From: an uncultured Chitinophaga sp.
GTDB taxonomy: Bacteria > Bacteroidota > Bacteroidia > Chitinophagales > Chitinophagaceae
Length of the DNA: 64,000 nucleotides
Direction of reading: 5' to 3'
Assembly: GCF_946479755.1 (NCBI RefSeq)
Contig: NZ_CAMLHC010000002.1
Location: 496,001-560,000 of the forward strand
Positions within the stretch are counted from its first letter, which is position 1, and every line of letters starts with the position of its first letter. A program made the position numbers and the translations under genes. This document shows, in pieces, positions 29,425 through 38,073 of the stretch. Below the pieces are notes generated by a model. It did not search any database and was not told where the DNA came from. It saw nothing but the letters and a program-made list of their open reading frames with translations.

Positions 29425-29575
29425 AATCCGGTAAGGCAGGTCTCCTGGCTTGTAACATTTTGCCGTCCTTCCCACCTTGCGGCAGTGGACATCGATTGGC
29501 AAAACCTTTTGGTTACTTACAGTTGCGGGACAGCTTGTGATTTACACACAATTCCCTATTAATTTACATGCAGTA
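29425..29575 (-). promoter_or_regulatory. cobalamin riboswitch upstream of metE
   Basis: Read on the minus strand the segment contains, in order, GGGAATTGTG, GCTGTCCCGCAACTGTAA, a TCCACTGCCGC B12-box-like core, GGTGGGAAGG and AAGCCAGGAGACCTGCC. These are the conserved blocks of the cobalamin riboswitch in the right order and spacing. It is followed by about 180 bases of leader before metE. Control of the B12-independent synthase by such an element is a known arrangement. Confidence 0.95.
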
Positions 29576-29717
29576 AAACCTTATCCGGCTGATAAGAAAT
29601 AAAGTAAGAACTGATCGGGTGCGAAAGTAGGTAATTTGGCAGAAAAAACATTTTTAAATGTTTCGCTGTTATAGAGGCGATATGATAACCCTTTTCTCAC
29701 CCTCAAAATGTTCGAGT

Positions 29718-30143
29718 ATGCCTTACTCTCCTTTGTTAATCAAACCTTTCAGAGATGAACTGACGGAAGTCGGTGTTCAGGAAATGCTGACCCCTGAAGC
29801 GGTAGACAAGGTCATGGCCCAAAGCGGCACCACGCTGGTGGTGATCAACAGTGTATGCGGCTGCGCCGCAGGAATGGCCCGCCCCGCTATCAGGAAAGTG
29901 ATGGAAGACAGCAGTATTAAAAAGCCGGACCGGGTGGTATCCGTATTTGCCGGCCAGGACCTGGAGGCTACCGCACGCTTCCGCAACTACATCGCCGACA
30001 TTCCTCCTTCTTCCCCGTCCATTGCCATGTTTAAAGACAAGGAGCTGATTTTTTTCCTTCCGAAGCACCGGATTGAAAGCCGCGACGCTGGTAGCCTCGC
30101 GGAGGAGCTGACGGCAGTCTTTGAAGAGTTTCTTGCAGTGTAA
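29718..30143 (+). CDS. bacilliredoxin, BrxA/BrxB family
   Basis: A 141-residue thioredoxin-like protein of the YphP/YqiW family with the family's CGC active site in VINSVCGCAAGMARP (Cys47 and Cys49). Bacilliredoxins remove bacillithiol from protein thiols after oxidative stress; Bacteroidota can make bacillithiol, though no synthesis gene lies in this window. ATG 29718 gives the standard N-terminus (MPYSPLLIKPFRDEL). A terminator follows directly after the stop, so it is monocistronic. Confidence 0.93.
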   Translation: MPYSPLLIKPFRDELTEVGVQEMLTPEAVDKVMAQSGTTLVVINSVCGCAAGMARPAIRKVMEDSSIKKPDRVVSVFAGQDLEATARFRNYIADIPPSSPSIAMFKDKELIFFLPKHRIESRDAGSLAEELTAVFEEFLAV

Positions 30144-30177
30144 AAGAGGGGCCGGATCATCACGATCCGGCTCTTTT
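30142..30177 (+). terminator. terminator after the bacilliredoxin gene
   Basis: GCCGGATC and GATCCGGC (30151-30158 and 30164-30171) form the core, extended by an A-rich/T-rich outer stem and followed by a T-rich run. Confidence 0.88.
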
Positions 30178-30282
30178 ATTTTTATGGGGAGAAAATTTTC
30201 CCTCACCGGAATCTTTTCTCCCGTATTGCCGGAGATGGCCATGGTTGCTAATTTGCTGTATCGTTCAGTAAATAATAGTATC

Positions 30283-31167
30283 ATGACAGGAGCAGATAAA
30301 ATCACCGTCATCGGTTTGGGCGCTATGGGCGCCGCTATCGCCGGCGCTTTGCTGGCAAAAGGATTTAATGTTACCGTATGGAACCGCACGCCGGAAAAGG
30401 CCGCGCCGCTCGTGCAGCAAGGCGCTATGCTGGCCCCCGGTCCTGCGGCAGCCATCGCCGCCAGCCCGGTGACGATCGTATGTGTATCTGATTATCACAC
30501 TGCCGCAAAAATATTGGATATGACAGGTGTGGCTGCCACCCTGAAAGATCACACGCTGATACAGTTGAGCGCCGGCACCCCTAACGATGCCCGTTCCCTG
30601 GACGCCCGGCTGCGTGCGGAAGGTGCGCATTGCCTGCATGGCGGCATCGCCGCCTGGCCACGGCAGATAGGCACAGCAGCGGCCATGATCACCGCTTCCG
30701 GCGACAAGGCCGTTTTTGACCGGCAGCTTCATGTGTTAGAAGCGCTGGCCGGCACCGTGAACTTCGCCGGTGAGGAGCCTGGCATTACAGCGACCTTAAC
30801 GACCGCCGCTATGGCTTACCTGGCGGGCAACTGGATAGGCTTCTGCTACGGTGCGCTCATCTGCGAAAAAGAAGGACTGAAAGTGGATGATTTCGGGCAA
30901 CTCATGGAAGGCTTTACGCCCATGCTGGCCGCGGAAGTACGGCATATGGGCGAGGTGATCCAACATAACCGCTTCAGCCATCCGGAAAGTACCATCAATA
31001 CTACCGGGCTGGACCTGCAACTGCTGCTGCAGCATACCCGGGAGGCAGGTCTTCACAGCGCCTTGCCGGCACTGGCGGCCGGTATTTTCAATAAAGCTAT
31101 TGCAGCAGGCTACGGCAAAGAAGAACACGCCGCTATTATCAAAATCCTGCGTCAGCACGAATCATGA
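30283..31167 (+). CDS. NAD(P)-dependent oxidoreductase of the 6-phosphogluconate/beta-hydroxyacid dehydrogenase type
   Basis: A 294-residue two-domain dehydrogenase. The Rossmann fold opens with TVIGLGAMGAAIAGALLAKG and continues VTVWNRTPEKAAPL, the hallmark of this family (which also includes imine reductases). The C-terminal helical domain (about 165-294) forms the dimer and active site. ATG 30283 is chosen because it lies just before the glycine-rich loop; the frame is open much further upstream through the terminator. It abuts the HxlR gene tail to tail, the stop codons sharing the hexamer TCATGA without overlap. Substrate unknown. Confidence 0.9.
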   Translation: MTGADKITVIGLGAMGAAIAGALLAKGFNVTVWNRTPEKAAPLVQQGAMLAPGPAAAIAASPVTIVCVSDYHTAAKILDMTGVAATLKDHTLIQLSAGTPNDARSLDARLRAEGAHCLHGGIAAWPRQIGTAAAMITASGDKAVFDRQLHVLEALAGTVNFAGEEPGITATLTTAAMAYLAGNWIGFCYGALICEKEGLKVDDFGQLMEGFTPMLAAEVRHMGEVIQHNRFSHPESTINTTGLDLQLLLQHTREAGLHSALPALAAGIFNKAIAAGYGKEEHAAIIKILRQHES

Positions 31168-31548
31168 CTGCTCCTGTAAAAAAGTGCAGGAGCCTTCCTG
31201 GTAGGAGGCATTATGACGGTGGATATAAGCTTTGTGCCGGTGGCCCCAGTCCTCCAGCGTCCGGATAACCGGCAGCACGCTTTCGCCCACCTCCGTAAAC
31301 CAGTATTCTACCCTGGCCGGGGTTTCCGCATATATTTTTTTGTAGATGATCCCGTATGCTTCCAGCTCTCTCAGGTGCGCATTGATGATACGCGGGCTGA
31401 CGGCGTGCATCACCCGGTGGATAGCGCTGGGCCGCCGGATACCGTCCATGATGCAGGTCATGATCCAGGCTTTCCATTTGCCGCCTATCACCTTGAGGGT
31501 TACGGCCAGGCCGCAATCCAGCAGTTCCGGTATTTTCTTTTCGTACAT
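31162..31548 (-). CDS. HxlR-family transcriptional regulator
   Basis: A 128-residue winged-helix regulator. The opening cysteine (Cys12 in ELLDCGLAVTLKVIGGKWK), the IGGKWK signature and the wing segment (RVEYWFTEVGES) are those of HxlR proteins, many of which sense electrophiles or oxidants through that cysteine. It is convergent with the NAD(P) oxidoreductase. Which genes it controls is not evident. Confidence 0.92.
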   Translation of the reverse strand: MYEKKIPELLDCGLAVTLKVIGGKWKAWIMTCIMDGIRRPSAIHRVMHAVSPRIINAHLRELEAYGIIYKKIYAETPARVEYWFTEVGESVLPVIRTLEDWGHRHKAYIHRHNASYQEGSCTFLQEQS

Positions 31549-31569
31549 AAAGGAAAGGTTTCCGTAAAG

Positions 31570-32004
31570 TTACGGTATCGGCGGGAGGGAGGTGGCAGGG
31601 AAAAATTTATCCCTGTGGCTTTCTTCGGCCCTGAACAACTGCGGGTCCAACCGGGATAGCCCCAGCTGGCGCTCCAGTTCCACGGAAATCTGCTGCTGTG
31701 TCAGTACGCCCTGCGGCAGTAGGAATATCCCTTTGAACAGGCAACAGGCATCGGTGACGGTCAGGGCAAATAAACAATAACCGTGCGGCATACCATCCCT
31801 TTTGGGATAGTAGCGGTTTTCATACACGATGATCTCCGGATGCAGTAGCGGGAAGTTATATTCACTGCAAACGAGCGATCCCCCTTCCAGGTAGAAATGA
31901 TGCCGGAAGCCCCAGGCCTCGTATTGATGAATGAGGTAGCACAATTCCCGCTCTATGTTGTCATATTCGTTTGTGGAGTGCATCGCAGGTGGTGTTGTGA
32001 TCAT
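31570..32004 (-). CDS. conserved hypothetical protein
   Basis: A 144-residue protein that I do not recognise. It is mixed alpha/beta with aromatic-rich strands (GFRHHFYLEGGSLVC, YYPKRDGMPHGYCLFAL) and no signal peptide or membrane helix. ATG 32004 is chosen because the frame upstream runs through a hairpin and the end of the YbhB-like gene; ATG 31983 is also possible. It follows that gene by about 50 bases and is 21 bases from the HxlR gene, so all three could share a transcript. Confidence 0.7.
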   Translation of the reverse strand: MITTPPAMHSTNEYDNIERELCYLIHQYEAWGFRHHFYLEGGSLVCSEYNFPLLHPEIIVYENRYYPKRDGMPHGYCLFALTVTDACCLFKGIFLLPQGVLTQQQISVELERQLGLSRLDPQLFRAEESHRDKFFPATSLPPIP

Positions 32005-32008
32005 AGTA

Positions 32009-32040
32009 GTTGTCCCGGTACGATGACGTACCGGGACGAC
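32009..32040 (-). terminator. hairpin between YbhB-like gene and the hypothetical gene
   Basis: A 14-base inverted repeat (32009-32022 with 32027-32040, one mismatch) with an ATGA loop. It lacks a clear T-run in the minus direction, so it may attenuate rather than end transcription. Confidence 0.6.
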
Positions 32041-32053
32041 TCGTTTTAAACAA

Positions 32054-32548
32054 TTAGTGTTTCTGGCCATATACCACCAGTGAAGCCTTTGCCAGTGTGG
32101 CGAAGTGCATGTTAAAGCCCGCCAGCGCCGGTGTGGCCTCTTTGCCCAGCGCGAGTTTTTCGCTGAGGGCGTGTACGGTGATCAGGTAACGGTGCGCCGG
32201 TCCGTCATTGGGCGCTGCACCGATATAGCCGGGCACACCCGCGTCCGTGTTGCTTTGTACCGCTCCTTCGGGCAGCAGGCCTTTCGCCGGATCACCGGCG
32301 CCTGCGGCCAGCTCACGGATGTGAGCGGGGATATTAAACACTACCCAGTGCCAGAAGCCGCTGCCGGTGGGAGCGTCCAGGTCGTAGATAGTAACGGCGA
32401 AACTTTGGGTGGCTTGGGGTGCATGCTCCCAGTACAGCTGGGGTGACTGGTTGTCACCGTTATAACCCATGCCGTTTGCATAGTGTTTATTGGCCAGCTG
32501 GCCGCCCAATTCGTGGCTCTTTAATGTAAAGGATGTTGCTGTTGCCAT
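32054..32548 (-). CDS. YbhB/YbcL-family (PEBP, Raf-kinase-inhibitor-like) protein
   Basis: A 164-residue phosphatidylethanolamine-binding-protein-like protein. Diagnostic segments are SPQLYWEHAPQATQSFAVTI, the DLDAPTGSGFWHWVVFNIP core with the ligand-site Asp and His, and GAAPNDGPAHRYLITVHAL. Bacterial members are cytoplasmic or periplasmic with no agreed function; there is no signal peptide here. ATG 32548 is chosen since it starts at the conserved strand; the frame is open upstream. It is downstream of an AraC regulator on the same strand. Confidence 0.92.
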   Translation of the reverse strand: MATATSFTLKSHELGGQLANKHYANGMGYNGDNQSPQLYWEHAPQATQSFAVTIYDLDAPTGSGFWHWVVFNIPAHIRELAAGAGDPAKGLLPEGAVQSNTDAGVPGYIGAAPNDGPAHRYLITVHALSEKLALGKEATPALAGFNMHFATLAKASLVVYGQKH

Positions 32549-32640
32549 GATCTTTCTTTTTGTTTGAGTGATAAGGCAAAGGTAGCTGCGGGGACAGGCG
32601 GCAAAGGATAGGTAACCGGTCAAAAACTATCGCTAAACGT

Positions 32641-33459
32641 TCAATTTGATAATTGATATTGTTTGGGAGTGATACCGTAGATCTGTTTGAATGACTGGAT
32701 AAAACTGGAGAGGTTTTCATACCCCAGTTCATAATAAATTTCGCTGGCCTTGCGATTGTCCTGCCGCAGCATGGTGGCTGCCCGTTCCATCTTTTTTTCC
32801 AGCAGCCAGCGGTTAGGACTGTTGCCATAGATACGGGCAAATTTACGCTTGAAAGATGACAGGCTCATATTGCAAAGGAACGCCAGTTCTTCCACCGTGA
32901 TATTGTTGTCCATATGCGAGGTGACTGCCTGCCGGAGCATCAGTTCATCGTTGGCGGCGGTATGCATATGCCTGATCTGCTGCATCTGTTCAGGATAATG
33001 GATAGCGAGATATAAAAACAGCTCTTCCAGCTTTACCCGTTGCAGGTCGGGGTGGATGGGCGCTGCGCCTTGCAGCATATAATCCAGTGAATGAATGAAA
33101 TTCACCAGGAACGCGTCTTTCTCAAACAATACAAACGGCCGGGCGCCCGCTGCCGGTGCGGATGTTGCTGTCAGCGAAGGATGGCGGTCAAAAAAATCAG
33201 CCGCCATGCTACTATCGAACAGCAGCAGGATACTGTGATACGGTGCATCGGGAGCAGCCAGTTTCTCGCTCATCAGGCAGTTGCCCGCTGCTAACATGAT
33301 AAACTGGTGCGGTCTCACCGCTACCTGTGTACCCGCAAAATGAACGGTTTTTTCGCCTTCCAGCAAAAAGGTGAACATATGTTGCTGCAGGGTGATCTTA
33401 GCCCTGACAGCAGGCTTATGGGTGCGGTGGCGGAGGATGGATAGAGCATGTTCGTTCAT
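32641..33459 (-). CDS. AraC-family transcriptional regulator
   Basis: A 272-residue regulator with an N-terminal cupin-like sensing region (EGEKTVHFAGTQVAVRPHQF) and a C-terminal AraC domain with two helix-turn-helix units (ITVEELAFLCNMSLSSFKRK and KASEIYYELGYENLSSFIQSF, followed by FKQIYGITPKQY). It lies upstream of the YbhB-like gene and may regulate it. The inducer is unknown. Confidence 0.92.
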   Translation of the reverse strand: MNEHALSILRHRTHKPAVRAKITLQQHMFTFLLEGEKTVHFAGTQVAVRPHQFIMLAAGNCLMSEKLAAPDAPYHSILLLFDSSMAADFFDRHPSLTATSAPAAGARPFVLFEKDAFLVNFIHSLDYMLQGAAPIHPDLQRVKLEELFLYLAIHYPEQMQQIRHMHTAANDELMLRQAVTSHMDNNITVEELAFLCNMSLSSFKRKFARIYGNSPNRWLLEKKMERAATMLRQDNRKASEIYYELGYENLSSFIQSFKQIYGITPKQYQLSN

Positions 33460-33632
33460 AATCGAAGGTATGATAGCAATGCCGGTGATGGCATAAAGTT
33501 AGGGTATTCCTGCATTTTTTCCGGCAGCACGAAAACGATGGTGGTTTTGAGGTTAGGCGTTTTTTTACTAATTTCCGCCTCTGAAATGGGTTTGTTAACC
33601 AACTCCCCAATGTTTAATTATTAATAAGAATC

Positions 33633-35498
33633 ATGAGGAAAATCACCAATCGGGCTAGTGTATGCGTAGCCGTTACAATTGGACTGCTGTCATGCAAAAG
33701 CCACCAGCCATCCCAGTTTGTAAAGGATTTTGTCAAAGAGTTAGACGGTAAAAGCCTGGAAGAGGCCCAGGCACGCCTCGAAGATGAGAGTGCCAATGTG
33801 GGCGCCTATCTCAGGTTTGTGGATACTTTTAAAGACGACGAGAAACCAAAACATTTTAAGCCGGAAGAGGAGAAAGAAGGAACGCCTTTTACCATCATCG
33901 GCGACGCGCAGATGGAGGCAGGTTATCAGCTGGCCCTGACCAACGTTGGTTTTAACCAAAGCTATCACCGTACCTACAGCGTACTGCGACCGGATGGACC
34001 TTCCCTGCGTAAAAGCCTCATAGAGAACCCTGTTTTTACGGCGAAAGAAATATATTTCCATGACGGGACTAAACAGTCCGTTACATTGGACCTGAGCGAG
34101 TCCGGGCGGTTGACTTCTCTCAAGACGGTGGACAGTATGCTGGTAGAAGCCGAATATAATTACCCGGTAAAAACGGCTGTCATCGCGCTGGAAGGCAAGG
34201 GCGACTCGAAAAACTATAAAGGGGGTAGCCTGAAAGTGATGCGCATCGAAGATAACTTCGTTCGGGTGAAAATGGGAAAAGATGCTTATAAGGACTTTCT
34301 CGAAATGGAAGCCTTCAATAAAGACGGTAAGCTCCTCAGCCGCAGCAGCTACACCAAAGCGCCGGAAGGAGGCGAAAACATTGTCGCGCTGATGAAAGAC
34401 TATCAAAAAGTAGTGGAACGGTTCGTAAAGAAACTGGAGAAAGGAGAATACAAGGACATCGCGGCATTGCAGAAAGATATCCTGGAAAAGATGCCATCCG
34501 CCACTCCTTTCGATGATGTGGAGGAAGGCAATATCGACGCTTATTACCAGGGAAATGTGGCGAAGGTTAAAATACATCTCAAAGACGAGAAAAAGGAAGG
34601 CAAAAAATCCCTGGTATTGCGTAACCTCGAGCCTAACTATACCGGGCTGCTGCTGGTAGAGGACGCAGGTACCCATAAAGCCGGGTTTATATCCGCTGCT
34701 ACCGGTAAAACAGTGATTCCCTTTAATTACCAGGAGATGCATGAGATCACGCCCTGGTTCTTTGGGACCAAAGATGCCTCCGGGTTTCATTATTTCCGGC
34801 TGGACACTGCTGCCAAACAGCTGGTGGCCATCAATGAGCACGTGGAATTCCTGACATCGGAACTGGTGAAAGTGGCCCCTAACAAGCAGGAGGAAAGTAA
34901 GTTCGGTGTAATGACGAACGCCGGCCAGCTGCTGCTGCCTATGGAGTTTGACGACGTGACCATCGACACTGCTACCAACCTGATATTTGCCAACAAAAAC
35001 AGGGACGACTGGCCGCTGGGTGGTATGACCATCATCTATGACAATACCGGCAAACAAATAGCAGGACCGTATAAAATCCACAACGCTTTTACACATGGCC
35101 TGCTGCTGGTGAAAGATATCAACGAAAATGCTTTCTTTATCAATCCTCAGGGCACAAAGGTGATCGACCTGAAAGGATATTATAATATTGAACCCTTTAC
35201 GGAAGGCCTGGCCTCCATGGAAAATGAAACCGGTAACACCGGCTTCCTGAATACACAGGGAAAGGTGGCCATCCCGTTTGAATACCGGTCAGCGACAACG
35301 TTTAACCAGGGCATCTCCATGGTGGTGCGCACCACCATTAATAATGTAGACGAGGCTGCGCTGATCAATACCTCCGGAGCGGTAGTAGTACCGTTTGCGG
35401 CTTCTCCCGATACCGATACAGACAACGATGGACCGTATAGGATATATACCCTGCAAAACAAAAAGTTCGATGCATGGGGCAAGGAACTAAAGAAATAA
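33633..35498 (+). CDS. WG-repeat lipoprotein
   Basis: A 621-residue exported lipoprotein with lipobox GLLSC (Cys21). The N-terminal half (30-310) is not recognised. The C-terminal half (about 330-600) has WG-type repeats, for example TGKTVIPFNYQEM, AGQLLLPMEFDDV, QGTKVIDLKGYYN, EGLASMENETGNTGFLNTQG and VAIPFEYRSAT. Such repeats form beta-rich binding surfaces of uncertain function. A strong terminator follows 25 bases after the stop. No operon partner. Confidence 0.82.
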   Translation: MRKITNRASVCVAVTIGLLSCKSHQPSQFVKDFVKELDGKSLEEAQARLEDESANVGAYLRFVDTFKDDEKPKHFKPEEEKEGTPFTIIGDAQMEAGYQLALTNVGFNQSYHRTYSVLRPDGPSLRKSLIENPVFTAKEIYFHDGTKQSVTLDLSESGRLTSLKTVDSMLVEAEYNYPVKTAVIALEGKGDSKNYKGGSLKVMRIEDNFVRVKMGKDAYKDFLEMEAFNKDGKLLSRSSYTKAPEGGENIVALMKDYQKVVERFVKKLEKGEYKDIAALQKDILEKMPSATPFDDVEEGNIDAYYQGNVAKVKIHLKDEKKEGKKSLVLRNLEPNYTGLLLVEDAGTHKAGFISAATGKTVIPFNYQEMHEITPWFFGTKDASGFHYFRLDTAAKQLVAINEHVEFLTSELVKVAPNKQEESKFGVMTNAGQLLLPMEFDDVTIDTATNLIFANKNRDDWPLGGMTIIYDNTGKQIAGPYKIHNAFTHGLLLVKDINENAFFINPQGTKVIDLKGYYNIEPFTEGLASMENETGNTGFLNTQGKVAIPFEYRSATTFNQGISMVVRTTINNVDEAALINTSGAVVVPFAASPDTDTDNDGPYRIYTLQNKKFDAWGKELKK

Positions 35499-35517
35499 TG
35501 CAGTAAGCATCACAGAA

Positions 35518-35551
35518 AAACGGGTTGCAGCTCCTGCAGCCCGTTTTTTTA
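35518..35551 (+). terminator. terminator after the WG-repeat gene
   Basis: CGGGTTGCAG and CTGCAGCCCG form a ten-pair stem (one G-T) followed by seven T residues. Confidence 0.93.
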
Positions 35552-35652
35552 TTGTCCGGACCGGCCCACAATCATGTAAATGTTTCTGAAAATTGTATAA
35601 CATATCCCGGGCAGCTTGTAAGATTTTTGCAGAAACTCCATGATTGGGTCTT

Positions 35653-36240
35653 ATGCTGAGTAATTATAAGGTTTTCATCAAAGGGATGGTCTGCGACAGA
35701 TGTATCCTTACCATCAGGGATGCTTTCCGCGACCTCGATATCCCGGTTGTGAATATCAGCCTGGGAGAAGTAACGACCGTATCTGCCCTGTCGGCGCCGG
35801 ATATTGCAGCTCTTGGAAAAAGCTTGTCCGCGCTGGGCTTTGAGCTTCTTGAAGACAGGAAAACCAAACTGGTGAGAGATATCAAAATGCTGGTGGAGCA
35901 GGTGTATTCCGGGAACTATGATTTCCCCGATCACTTTCGTTTTTCCGATGTGGTGGTCCGTACGCTCAACAGGGACTACGATACGGTGAGCAGTATATTC
36001 TCCGCCGCCGAAGCCACTACACTGGAGAGATACATTATGGAGTACCGCATAGAAAAAGCAAAGGAGCTGCTGGTATATACCGATGAAACCCTGGCAGATA
36101 TGGCCTACCGGCTGGGCTTCAGCAGCGCGGCGCACCTGTCGCGCCAGTTCAAAGCCACCACCGGCCTGAATACCTCCTGGTTTAAAGAAATCCGCAAAAC
36201 AAAACTATCCCTTTCACATAATGAAACTCCCCTGTCTTAA
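35653..36240 (+). CDS. AraC-type regulator with N-terminal MxCxxC (HMA-like) domain, copy 1
   Basis: A 195-residue protein. Residues 1-75 look like a heavy-metal-associated ferredoxin-like fold: KGMVCDRCILTI gives MxCxxC at about 12-17, followed by beta-alpha-beta segments. Residues 95-185 are an AraC DNA-binding domain (LERYIMEYRIEKAKELLVYT, LADMAYRLGFSSAAHLSRQF). Metal sensing through the two cysteines is inference. ATG 35653 is chosen; TTG 35644 is possible. It is 11 bases ahead of a paralogue and upstream of an RND pump, which it may regulate. Confidence 0.85.
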   Translation: MLSNYKVFIKGMVCDRCILTIRDAFRDLDIPVVNISLGEVTTVSALSAPDIAALGKSLSALGFELLEDRKTKLVRDIKMLVEQVYSGNYDFPDHFRFSDVVVRTLNRDYDTVSSIFSAAEATTLERYIMEYRIEKAKELLVYTDETLADMAYRLGFSSAAHLSRQFKATTGLNTSWFKEIRKTKLSLSHNETPLS

Positions 36241-36251
36241 ACAATACCCTT

Positions 36252-36815
36252 ATGGAAAAAGTCAGCGTAAAAAATATGGTGTGCAGCCGTTGCATCCTGG
36301 TGGTGACACAGCAGGTAGCGCCGCTGAATGTAGGACTGCAGCAGGTGACGCTGGGCGAACTGATCTTCAAAAATAAAATCACCGTGGAACAAAAAGACCT
36401 GGTAAGAAATACGCTGATGTCTTTCGGTTTTGAAGTGATCGACGACGAGAAAATGAGGATGGTGGAAAGGATCAAACATATTATCATCAACCTGGTACAT
36501 CACCAGGAAGAAGGCATGAACAATAATCTCTCAGAGATCCTGAGTGCCGACCTGCACTGTGTTTACAATTACCTGTCCGGCATTTTTTCGGAAGTCACCG
36601 GTAAAACGATCGAAAAATATTACATCGCCCAGAAGATTGAACGGGCGAAGGAACTGCTGGATTATGACGAGCTGACGTTAAGCGAAATAGCGCACCGCCT
36701 GAACTATTCCAGCGTTGCTTACTTAAGCAACCAGTTTAAAAAAGTGGCCGGGCTGGCCCCGAGTGTGTATAAACAACAGAAGAGCGAAAGACGGACATCA
36801 CTCGATAAACTATAA
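36252..36815 (+). CDS. AraC-type regulator with N-terminal MxCxxC (HMA-like) domain, copy 2
   Basis: A 187-residue paralogue of the gene before it, with the same order: an MVCSRC motif at about residues 9-14 (VKNMVCSRCILVV) in an HMA-like region, then an AraC DNA-binding domain (IEKYYIAQKIERAKELLDYD, LSEIAHRLNYSSVAYLSNQF). The two share layout and motifs but differ widely elsewhere, so the duplication is old. It ends at a strong terminator, so the pair is a separate unit from the pump downstream. ATG 36252 matches the paralogue N-terminus. Confidence 0.87.
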   Translation: MEKVSVKNMVCSRCILVVTQQVAPLNVGLQQVTLGELIFKNKITVEQKDLVRNTLMSFGFEVIDDEKMRMVERIKHIIINLVHHQEEGMNNNLSEILSADLHCVYNYLSGIFSEVTGKTIEKYYIAQKIERAKELLDYDELTLSEIAHRLNYSSVAYLSNQFKKVAGLAPSVYKQQKSERRTSLDKL

Positions 36816-36839
36816 TTAGTTCAAAGCCCCCGGCAAGGT

Positions 36840-36870
36840 AAAAGGTTTGGTGTATGCCAAACCTTTTTTT
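36840..36870 (+). terminator. terminator after the AraC pair
   Basis: AAAGGTTTGG and CCAAACCTTT form a perfect ten-pair stem followed by a run of T residues. Confidence 0.93.
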
Positions 36871-36993
36871 ATTTCCCTGCGGTGGTATAAAATCTTACAA
36901 ACCTTTAGGCCTATAGTATAATAGCCAGGGCTGTTGCCGGATCTACATTTGTGGTCAAAGAAAACAATAAGCATTCACATCAATCAAAATGTT

Positions 36994-38052
36994 ATGTTTC
37001 GAATTCCCATTAATCCGATCCTGCTCTCACTGGCTGTTTCAGCAAGTTTTCTTACTGCATGCAGCAGCGGCAAGTCTGCACCGCAGCAAGCTGCAGCGGC
37101 GCCTTCACCGGCGGTCCCCGTCGACATAGTGCTGGCACATGAGGAAACGCTGCAGCAGCATGAAAGCATTACCGGTACCACCCTTCCTTTCCGGGAAGTC
37201 ACGATCAGAAGCGAAGTTCCCCAGCGTATCCTGCAGGTAGGCTTCCAGGACGGGGCGCATGTAGCCCAGGGGCAGCTTTTATATAAACTCAATGACGCTG
37301 ACCTGCAGGCGCGGCTGAAACAGCTTTCAGCAGAATTGCAGCTGGCGGCGCTCAATGAAAAACGGCTGGCTGACCTGCTTAAAACCGAAGCGGTAAGGCA
37401 GCAGGAATACGACGAAGTAGCCACGAAGCTGAATATGTTGCAGGCACAGAAAGAAATACTGCAGGCAGAGCTGGCGAAAACAGCCATCCATGCGCCTTTC
37501 TCCGGCAGCATCGGCATCACCAAAATGGTGGCCGGCGCGTATGTAACGCCGAACGTTGAGCTGGTCAGCCTGCAAGACCTCGCACAGATCAAAATCAACT
37601 TCGCGGTACCGGAGAAATACCTGCCGCTGATCCAGGTTGGCAGCACCGTGCATTTCACAACAGGGCTCTCCGCCGATCAGTATACCGCTACCATCAAAGC
37701 CACCGAACCCGGTGTGGACGCTGACAACAGGAGTATCATCGTGCAGGCGGTAGCAGCCAATCCCGGCGGTAAACTGAAAGGAGGGCTGTCGGCCAGGATT
37801 TTCTTCTCTACCACCGGTGCAGACACCAAAGGCGTTACCATCCCTACGGAGGCGCTGATACCTGGCGGCAACGGTTACGCTGTTTTCGTGAAAAAAGGCG
37901 GAGCGGCTAAAATGTCGCCGGTAGTTATCAGCAGCAGAACGGAGACACATGCCGTAATCACTTCCGGCCTGGCAAACGGGGACAGTGTGATCGTCTCCAA
38001 CATCCTCCGGCTGGGCGATGGCGCGCCCGTACAGGCTGTGGTATCCAAATAA
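36994..38052 (+). CDS. RND efflux periplasmic adaptor lipoprotein
   Basis: A 352-residue membrane-fusion protein with lipobox LTAC (Cys near residue 21). The order is barrel-sandwich (EVTIRSEVPQRILQVGFQDG), a coiled-coil hairpin (about 95-150, rich in Leu/Glu/Lys), the second half of the lipoyl motif (IHAPFSGSIGITKMVAGAYV), and beta-barrel with membrane-proximal domain. It links the inner-membrane permease encoded next to the TolC-type channel. ATG 36994 is chosen for the lipoprotein signal; the spacing to the RND gene is 21 bases. Confidence 0.93.
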   Translation: MFRIPINPILLSLAVSASFLTACSSGKSAPQQAAAAPSPAVPVDIVLAHEETLQQHESITGTTLPFREVTIRSEVPQRILQVGFQDGAHVAQGQLLYKLNDADLQARLKQLSAELQLAALNEKRLADLLKTEAVRQQEYDEVATKLNMLQAQKEILQAELAKTAIHAPFSGSIGITKMVAGAYVTPNVELVSLQDLAQIKINFAVPEKYLPLIQVGSTVHFTTGLSADQYTATIKATEPGVDADNRSIIVQAVAANPGGKLKGGLSARIFFSTTGADTKGVTIPTEALIPGGNGYAVFVKKGGAAKMSPVVISSRTETHAVITSGLANGDSVIVSNILRLGDGAPVQAVVSK

Positions 38053-38073
38053 GACTTCAAATCACTTACGATC

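Noticed and set aside
30121..30282. N-terminal extension of the NAD(P) oxidoreductase
   Set aside because: It would run through the bacilliredoxin terminator and adds no conserved residues; ATG 30283 directly precedes the Rossmann motif.
33741..35096. A 451-residue minus-strand frame opposite the WG-repeat gene
   Set aside because: The plus-strand gene has a lipobox, repeats and terminator; the opposite frame has no motif and is a shadow.
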